Positions 6,555 to 10,655 of a DNA stretch of 10,655 nucleotides are shown here, one piece after another (within the stretch, counting starts at the first letter, position 1; the number at the start of each line of letters is the position of its first letter). Origin of the DNA: Comamonas sp. (GTDB taxonomy: Bacteria; Pseudomonadota; Gammaproteobacteria; Burkholderiales; Burkholderiaceae_C); assembly GCA_018384835.1 (NCBI GenBank), contig JAHAYB010000145.1, positions 1 to 10,655 on the forward strand, given 5' to 3'. Made by a program: the position numbers and the translations under genes. Below the pieces are notes generated by a model, which was given only the letters and a program-made list of their open reading frames with translations, did no database searches and was not told the DNA's origin.

Positions 6555-7499
6555 CTAAATTTTTTGATAGTCCTGATACATGATCTCAACAATCTCTGCA
6601 ATACGCTGCACCGCTTCCACCGTACCAACACCGTGGCCGGCTGACCAAACCGTTTTCCACGCTTTAGGGGCATCAGCAATATCACCAGAAAAATCCACCT
6701 TTTTTTCCTGATGGAGTTGTGCGTCGGTGATTCCAGCCTTCTCTAGGCTAGGTTTTAGCCAATTGGCCAACACACCAGAAACAGCTTTTGTTGCCACCAG
6801 GTCTTCTATATTGCTTTCAACCAGTAGCTGCATGTAATCAGCGCTAGCCATACTTTCATGAGAAGCAATAAATCGGGTACCCGCCAGAACAAAATCTGCA
6901 CCTAAAATCTGGGCTGCCCTGATATCTTTGCCTGAACTAATACAGCCAGCCAACCCCAAGGGACCACTCCAGAACTTACGGACTTCAGCTATCAAGGCAA
7001 ATGGATGGTAATTACCTGTATGGCCACCTGCTCCGTTAGTAACCAGAACCAAACCATCAACACCAGCATCCGCCGCCTTTTTAGCCAATGTGGGGGTGGT
7101 GACATCTGCAATCACCGTACCACCATAACCATGCACCGCCTCCAATACTCTTTTGGGACTACCCAAGGCAGTAGAAACAATTTTTGGCTGGTATTTACAA
7201 ACCAGCTCCAACTCTTGTGCAAACCTGTCATAGCTGCTATGAACAATCATATTCATAGCCCAAGGAGGATTTTCATTTTCAGCAGTGATGCCATTTTTGG
7301 TGATGGACATCCACTCATCCAGCTGCTCTATATTCCTAGCATTGGCGGCTGGATAAGCTCCAATAATTCCAGCTTTTGCACTGGCAATTACCATTTCAGG
7401 ATTACTCACCAAAAACATGGGAGCAGCCATTAATGGAATTTTCAGGCTTTTAAAAATATCCAGCAATTCTTTTTGAGATTTACTCAAATCATCACTCAT
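6555..7499 (-). CDS. Nitronate monooxygenase-family FMN protein (NPD-like)
   Basis: A 314-residue TIM-barrel flavoprotein of the 2-nitropropane dioxygenase/nitronate monooxygenase superfamily, cytosolic. Visible signatures are the N-terminal APMFLVSNPEMVIASAKAG (26-44) barrel strand and loop, IADVTTPTLAKKAADAGVDG (130-149), the NGAGGHTG motif (155-162) with the His160 that acts as catalytic base in characterised members, and the phosphate-binding GADFVLAGTRF block (200-210). Known members oxidise alkyl nitronates or propionate 3-nitronate, but the superfamily also includes NADH:quinone reductases and enoyl-ACP reductase FabK, so the reaction here is not proven. AAGGAG (7505-7510) lies five bases before the ATG. 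It sits between the dihydrodiol dehydrogenase (38-base gap) and the binding protein. Its role could be a pathway oxidation or reduction step, or removal of nitro by-products; nothing else in the window points to nitro compounds. Confidence 0.83.
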   Translation of the reverse strand: MSDDLSKSQKELLDIFKSLKIPLMAAPMFLVSNPEMVIASAKAGIIGAYPAANARNIEQLDEWMSITKNGITAENENPPWAMNMIVHSSYDRFAQELELVCKYQPKIVSTALGSPKRVLEAVHGYGGTVIADVTTPTLAKKAADAGVDGLVLVTNGAGGHTGNYHPFALIAEVRKFWSGPLGLAGCISSGKDIRAAQILGADFVLAGTRFIASHESMASADYMQLLVESNIEDLVATKAVSGVLANWLKPSLEKAGITDAQLHQEKKVDFSGDIADAPKAWKTVWSAGHGVGTVEAVQRIAEIVEIMYQDYQKI

Positions 7500-7537
7500 A
7501 CCATCTCCTTCTTTTATTGCAGTGCCTCAATAATGCA

Positions 7538-8335
7538 TCAAGAGCGCATTTTCCTTATTTCCCACCCACCATCACTTTGGATAATTGCAGCAGTTGTTGC
7601 CTTGCTATTTCTCTTGGATGCGAGAAGCACATAATGCCCCGCATGGTCTTCAGGCTGCGCGATAAAGCGCAGCGGCATTGTTTCAGCCACTGATGCCTCA
7701 AAATTAGGAATTTCAGAAAGCCTGTTTTCCTGCTTGCCCAATGTCTCTGGCCCTCTTAAAGGCGTTACCGTGCCACCAGGGGCAACGGCATTTACACGCA
7801 CATCGGGGGCAAATTCATAGGCCAATTGCTTGACCAAGCCCACACCTGCATGTTTGGATGCCACATACAGCGGCCCACCACCACCAGCGTAAAAAGCCGA
7901 ATTAGACAGCGTAAAAATCATGCTGCCTTTTGACTTTCTCAAATGGGGGGCAGCAGCAGCAGCAGCTAGCAAATAAGCCTTTACATTGATAGAAAATATC
8001 TCATCAAAGCTATTGGCTATTTGTTCTAAGGACATTTTCTCCAGGCGTGTAAAAAAGTCCCATACACCGGCATTGGCAACCAGGGTATCGAGCTTGCCAA
8101 ACTTGTTGACTGTGGCTTCCACAGCGCCCAAGTTGTCTTGAGGATTTCTGACATCACCCAGAAAAATCTCAACGCTTTCGCCAAATTCTTTCACGAGGCT
8201 CTCTGCCTGCTCTTGGGAGCGCACTAAAACGCCCACTCCAGCGCATCCTTCTTCAAGGAATCGACGTACCACAGCACGACCAATACCCGAGCCACCACCA
8301 GTCACCAATGCGACCTGCTGCTGCAACCACCCCAT
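7538..8335 (-). CDS. cis-Dihydrodiol dehydrogenase-like SDR (BphB-type)
   Basis: A 265-residue short-chain dehydrogenase/reductase. It has the NAD(P)-binding TGGGSGIGR (12-20), the DVR motif near 61-63, LVANAGVWDF (85-94), and a catalytic triad of Ser144 (in TLSNSAFY), Tyr157 and Lys161 (YVASK). The SNSAFYAGGGGPLYVASKHA and VNAVAPGGTVTPLRG blocks resemble BphB/NahB cis-dihydrodiol dehydrogenases, with the same Ser-13-Tyr-4-Lys spacing. The expected reaction is NAD+-dependent oxidation of the cis-dihydrodiol made by the adjacent dioxygenase to a catechol, in the cytosol. A run of six alanines (124-129) lies just before the catalytic Ser region. The start has AAGGA (8346-8350) ten bases upstream, slightly long. 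It follows the beta-subunit gene by 29 bases. Substrate is inferred from the family and position. Confidence 0.88.
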   Translation of the reverse strand: MGWLQQQVALVTGGGSGIGRAVVRRFLEEGCAGVGVLVRSQEQAESLVKEFGESVEIFLGDVRNPQDNLGAVEATVNKFGKLDTLVANAGVWDFFTRLEKMSLEQIANSFDEIFSINVKAYLLAAAAAAPHLRKSKGSMIFTLSNSAFYAGGGGPLYVASKHAGVGLVKQLAYEFAPDVRVNAVAPGGTVTPLRGPETLGKQENRLSEIPNFEASVAETMPLRFIAQPEDHAGHYVLLASKRNSKATTAAIIQSDGGWEIRKMRS

Positions 8336-8364
8336 ATGGATTCAATCCTTTTTTACCAAATTAT

Positions 8365-8901
8365 TTATAAGAAGGCATTCAGGTTTTTAGCCATGAATAC
8401 AGATTGAGTCATGAGGATTTTTCGCTTGGCAATACGCAATTTACCGTCTTCTAGGCGCAATACATCTTCCCGCCTAGCGACCAGTAAATCATTGTCACGC
8501 TCAACACGGCTGCGATAGTTCACAATCGTAGAGTGGACAATAAATTCATTGTTCTTTTCTGCTTTGTACGCCTCAACAGCAGACACCACGTGTACATGCC
8601 TAGTTGCAGGGTCTTCAGCCCAAGCACTGGGTTGTTTGAAACGTGTTACCCGGCGGGTTAAGTCGCGCAGGTTATCGTTATACAAAGCAGCCCCTTCAAC
8701 GCGATAAGCACCTTTTTTATCAACGCGACGGCGGTTTTCCTGGGTGGGCATCCAATAATGAATATCTTCCGTCATTAACGCCAGCCAAGCATCCCAAGCC
8801 TCATTGTCAAGTAACCTGGCTTCTTTATATAAAAATCGCTCAATATCACGCAGCATCTCTGCGTCCACAGGAATTTCTACATTTTTATCTAAAGAACTCA
8901 T
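8365..8901 (-). CDS. Aromatic ring-hydroxylating dioxygenase, small (beta) subunit
   Basis: A 178-residue protein of the NTF2-like fold beta-subunit family of Rieske non-heme iron oxygenases, which has a structural role in the alpha3beta3 hexamer. Typical segments are FLYKEARLLDNEAWDAWLAL (23-42), the EDIHYWMP stretch (45-52), LTRRVTRFKQPSAWAEDPATR (about 81-101), VHVVSAVE, and a C-terminal REDVLRLEDGKLRIAKRKI block. Length fits the usual 160-195 aa. The ATG overlaps the stop of the alpha gene as ATGA, and a consensus AAGGAGG lies inside the last alpha codons, so translation of the two subunits is probably coupled to give equal amounts. The paralogue group (naphthalene, biphenyl or phenylpropionate type) cannot be fixed by reading alone. 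Confidence 0.93.
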   Translation of the reverse strand: MSSLDKNVEIPVDAEMLRDIERFLYKEARLLDNEAWDAWLALMTEDIHYWMPTQENRRRVDKKGAYRVEGAALYNDNLRDLTRRVTRFKQPSAWAEDPATRHVHVVSAVEAYKAEKNNEFIVHSTIVNYRSRVERDNDLLVARREDVLRLEDGKLRIAKRKILMTQSVFMAKNLNAFL

Positions 8902-10301
8902 ACGGCCTCCTTGTGATTTTTGGTTTGCTTTTCAAATTCCTTGGTATCCAATGGCAATGTAGGATTATCTCTTTGAGGAACTTTTTCCCAGCTATCAGCT
9001 TTCATCATATCCAGCCAGCGCAGATAAAAAGCACGCTGATTGGCTTCGTTGATTTGCCCCTGATAAACGTTACAAGGCATATCGGTATCTGTTACTTTAG
9101 TTTCTTGCCCTAAGCCCAGATACAAGTCTTGCTGGCGAGTGACAAAACCGGCATTGCTTTTGGTGCTGTATTCCCAGTTTTCGCCATCATCCATTTCAAA
9201 GACACCACTGGGGCTAAAGGTCATCATGCCGCCTTTTTGCCACATGTCTTTGATTTCCTGTGGTGCAGACTTATTAACAAATGTCCAAGTATGCAGCTCA
9301 ATTTCATTAGGGCCACGTGGATGCCAGGTGCGGAAGGTATTCTGTCCTGGCAAGAATGAGGTATTGGGAAATAGCGTACAGGAGGAGATAGAGCCAATTA
9401 TTTTTGAGCGCAAATCACCCAAGCGCTCTGCAACGGCGGGCTGTAAGGTGTACAGATATTTCAAAATATCTTTCTCACCCAAGGTTGCTGCATTGCCGAC
9501 AATATCTTGGTTAAATTCCCAGCCGTGGCCATTGAAGTTGACTTGGTAAGATTCTTCTGGGAATTTATGCACCTCTGCCACTGCCCCGCCGACCATGGCC
9601 TTAGCACCAGAATCATGGGTCCAGCCGGCGTGAAGAATATCGCCTACAAAGTTTTCAGCAGCAAATTTCCAGTTGCACTTAATCACTGATTTAATACAAC
9701 CACCCACAAACTCCGTACCTTGCCCATCCATATCAAAGACGGCATCTAGGTAATAGCGGAAGTCTCCTAGGTACTCGTTCAGCGAAGGGGCTTCTGGGTC
9801 TAGCGTAGCAAAAATCAAACCTTTATAGCTCTCAATATTTGCAACAGGGTGCAAGCTATGCTCTTGTAGCTTCATACCGCTGGCCTCGTAGGCTTCTGAG
9901 GCGTGCATCCCCTTTAAGCTACCATCAATACCAAAGGCCCAGCCGTGGTAATTGCAAATAAATTGACGAGCATTACCCAAATCAGCAAAATTTAGTTTAT
10001 TGCCACGGTGGGTACAGGTATTCAAGAAGCCTTTTACAGAACCATCTTTCTGGCGCACAATGAGTACGCTGTCTTCGCCCATATAAGTGGTGATGTAGTC
10101 ACCACTTTTTGGAATTTGGGACTCATGCGCCACAAAAAGCCAGCAGCGCGAGAAGATTTTCTCAACTTCCTGCTGGTAAATAGCCTCATCCCAGAAAATA
10201 TCGCGGGACATTTTCCCAGATTCCAAGTTCATCAGCTCATCCAAGTCTTTCATGGATTGGGCGATGGGGCGACGCTTCAAACGGTTATTTTCACTGCTCA
10301 T
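8898..10301 (-). CDS. Aromatic ring-hydroxylating dioxygenase, large (alpha) subunit
   Basis: The catalytic subunit of a Rieske non-heme iron oxygenase, 467 residues from the chosen start (usual range 420-470). The Rieske [2Fe-2S] domain has Cys96-x-His98 (CTHRG) and Cys116-x2-His119 (CNYHGW), 17 residues apart. The catalytic domain has CNWKFAAENFVGD (209-221) and HAGWTH (224-229). By analogy with naphthalene dioxygenase, Asp221 bridges the Rieske cluster and the iron, His224 and His229 bind Fe(II), and Asp371 or Asp372 (GVFEMDDGENW) is the third ligand. It adds both atoms of O2 to an aromatic ring to give a cis-dihydrodiol. An upstream in-frame ATG at 10358 would overlap the ferredoxin gene; the ATG at 10301 has AAGGAG six bases upstream and is preferred. 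The motifs point to the biphenyl/naphthalene/phenylpropionate-like group, but the substrate is unknown; the neighbouring CoA ligase suggests an aromatic acid or its CoA ester. Confidence 0.93.
   Translation of the reverse strand: MSSENNRLKRRPIAQSMKDLDELMNLESGKMSRDIFWDEAIYQQEVEKIFSRCWLFVAHESQIPKSGDYITTYMGEDSVLIVRQKDGSVKGFLNTCTHRGNKLNFADLGNARQFICNYHGWAFGIDGSLKGMHASEAYEASGMKLQEHSLHPVANIESYKGLIFATLDPEAPSLNEYLGDFRYYLDAVFDMDGQGTEFVGGCIKSVIKCNWKFAAENFVGDILHAGWTHDSGAKAMVGGAVAEVHKFPEESYQVNFNGHGWEFNQDIVGNAATLGEKDILKYLYTLQPAVAERLGDLRSKIIGSISSCTLFPNTSFLPGQNTFRTWHPRGPNEIELHTWTFVNKSAPQEIKDMWQKGGMMTFSPSGVFEMDDGENWEYSTKSNAGFVTRQQDLYLGLGQETKVTDTDMPCNVYQGQINEANQRAFYLRWLDMMKADSWEKVPQRDNPTLPLDTKEFEKQTKNHKEAV
8906..8912 (-). 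promoter_or_regulatory. Consensus ribosome binding site for the beta subunit inside the alpha gene
   Basis: AAGGAGG occurs on the coding strand within the last codons of the alpha subunit, four bases before the beta ATG, and is followed by the ATGA start/stop overlap. This is a classic arrangement for coupled, equimolar translation of oxygenase subunits. Confidence 0.8.
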
Positions 10302-10307
10302 ACCACA

Positions 10308-10313
10308 CTCCTT
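10308..10313 (-). promoter_or_regulatory. Ribosome binding site that sets the alpha-subunit start
   Basis: AAGGAG on the coding strand is followed by TGTGGT and the ATG at 10301. It lies just before and into the intergenic gap after the ferredoxin stop (10315-10317). The longer frame from 10358 has no such site and would read through the ferredoxin 3' end. Confidence 0.75.
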
Positions 10314-10314
10314 C

Positions 10315-10655
10315 TTAAATAGCACTTGCGGCTTCATCCGCTTCCTGATCCCAATCAATTACCACGTTTTCCACATCTTCAATGACTTTGTAAGTGCGCA
10401 AATCTATTTCACAAGGAAAACCCACGGCCTGTCCACTGGGAATATGGAAAGTGCCGTCGTGTACGGGGCAGGCAATCAAATCATCATCCACAATTTCGCC
10501 TTCGGATAAGGAGGCGGTTGCATGGGTGCAGCAGTCATTGGTGACATAAAATTCACCCGACAGGTTATAAACTGCTAGAAATGTGCCATTGGCTTCCACC
10601 CTCTTGACTTCACCTGGCTGAACTTCTGCTTTTTTTAATAAAATAGATATATTAC
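10315..10655 (-). CDS. Rieske-type [2Fe-2S] ferredoxin of the dioxygenase (5' partial)
   Basis: The frame is open from the right window edge to the TAA at 10315-10317, with 112 codons visible. The GTG at 10599 would be too short a start, because conserved N-terminal residues (KKAEVQPGEVKRVEANG) precede it. The Rieske motif is Cys42-x-His44 (CTHATASLSEG) and Cys62-x2-His65 (CPVHDGTF), 17 residues apart, numbered from the first full codon. First-cysteine position near 42 matches BphF/NdoA-type ferredoxins, so only a few residues should lie outside the window. It would shuttle electrons from the reductase to the alpha-subunit Rieske cluster in the cytosol. The C-terminus carries an acidic, alanine-rich tail (DWDQEADEAASAI). 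The alpha gene begins 13 bases after its stop. The operon promoter must lie to the right of the window, or the genes continue there. Confidence 0.9.
   Translation of the reverse strand, partial: NISILLKKAEVQPGEVKRVEANGTFLAVYNLSGEFYVTNDCCTHATASLSEGEIVDDDLIACPVHDGTFHIPSGQAVGFPCEIDLRTYKVIEDVENVVIDWDQEADEAASAI

Noticed and set aside
7005..7433. 142-codon plus-strand frame opposite the flavoprotein gene
   Set aside because: It is antisense to a conserved coding region and its composition looks like a shadow translation.
7951..7965. CAG triplet run (five copies)
   Set aside because: It encodes an alanine stretch within the SDR; too short to be a notable microsatellite and better read as coding sequence.
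8643..9113. 156-codon plus-strand frame spanning the beta/alpha junction
   Set aside because: It lies opposite both oxygenase genes, shows no family motifs and is explained as a shadow frame.
6555..10301. Interpretation of the cluster as a nitroarene dioxygenase pathway
   Set aside because: The only hint is the nitronate monooxygenase family name; the superfamily is functionally mixed and the alpha-subunit motifs alone cannot show nitroarene use.
10302..10358. Longer alpha subunit starting at the ATG at 10358
   Set aside because: The extra 19 residues would overlap the ferredoxin 3' end, while the ATG at 10301 has AAGGAG at the right spacing and gives a normal family N-terminus.

Overview
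The window comes from a Gram-negative proteobacterium, most likely a betaproteobacterium of the order Burkholderiales. This is judged from the GC-rich tRNA/rRNA-modification genes at the left, which look Comamonadaceae-like; no RNA gene is present to confirm it. No tRNA, rRNA, CRISPR array, transposase or integrase was found.

Left block (1-1678, + strand, GC-rich): the 3' end of mnmC, encoding the FAD-dependent oxidase domain of the bifunctional enzyme that makes the mnm5U wobble modification of tRNA, followed by a class I SAM-dependent methyltransferase of the RlmI/RlmK type. These are housekeeping genes.

Right block (1804-10655, all - strand, clearly richer in A+T): one tightly packed aromatic-catabolism operon, read from the right edge leftward. 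The order is: Rieske [2Fe-2S] ferredoxin (5' end cut by the window edge); large (alpha) and small (beta) subunits of a ring-hydroxylating Rieske dioxygenase; a cis-dihydrodiol dehydrogenase-like SDR; a nitronate monooxygenase-family flavoprotein; a periplasmic type-I substrate-binding protein of the branched-chain amino acid/aromatic acid class; a feruloyl-CoA synthase-like aryl-CoA ligase; a broken-looking 44-codon small ORF; a plant-type [2Fe-2S]/FAD/NAD reductase; and a MenI/YdiI-like hotdog thioesterase. Spacings are short, with an ATGA overlap (alpha/beta) and a TAATG overlap (small ORF/reductase), and most starts carry strong AAGGAG-type ribosome binding sites. The operon promoter and any regulator lie beyond the right edge.

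How the parts fit: the reductase takes electrons from NAD(P)H and passes them through the Rieske ferredoxin to the alpha3beta3-type oxygenase, which makes a cis-dihydrodiol. The SDR re-aromatises this to a catechol. The unusual part is that a CoA ligase and a hotdog acyl-CoA thioesterase sit in the same operon. This suggests (inference) that an aromatic carboxylic acid is bound by the binding protein, activated to a CoA thioester, oxidised as the thioester or after side-chain processing, and then released by hydrolysis. No ring-cleavage enzyme and no transporter permease or ATPase is visible here. The most notable points are the CoA-ligase/Rieske-dioxygenase/thioesterase combination, the small frameshifted ORF before the reductase, and the sharp composition change near 1680.
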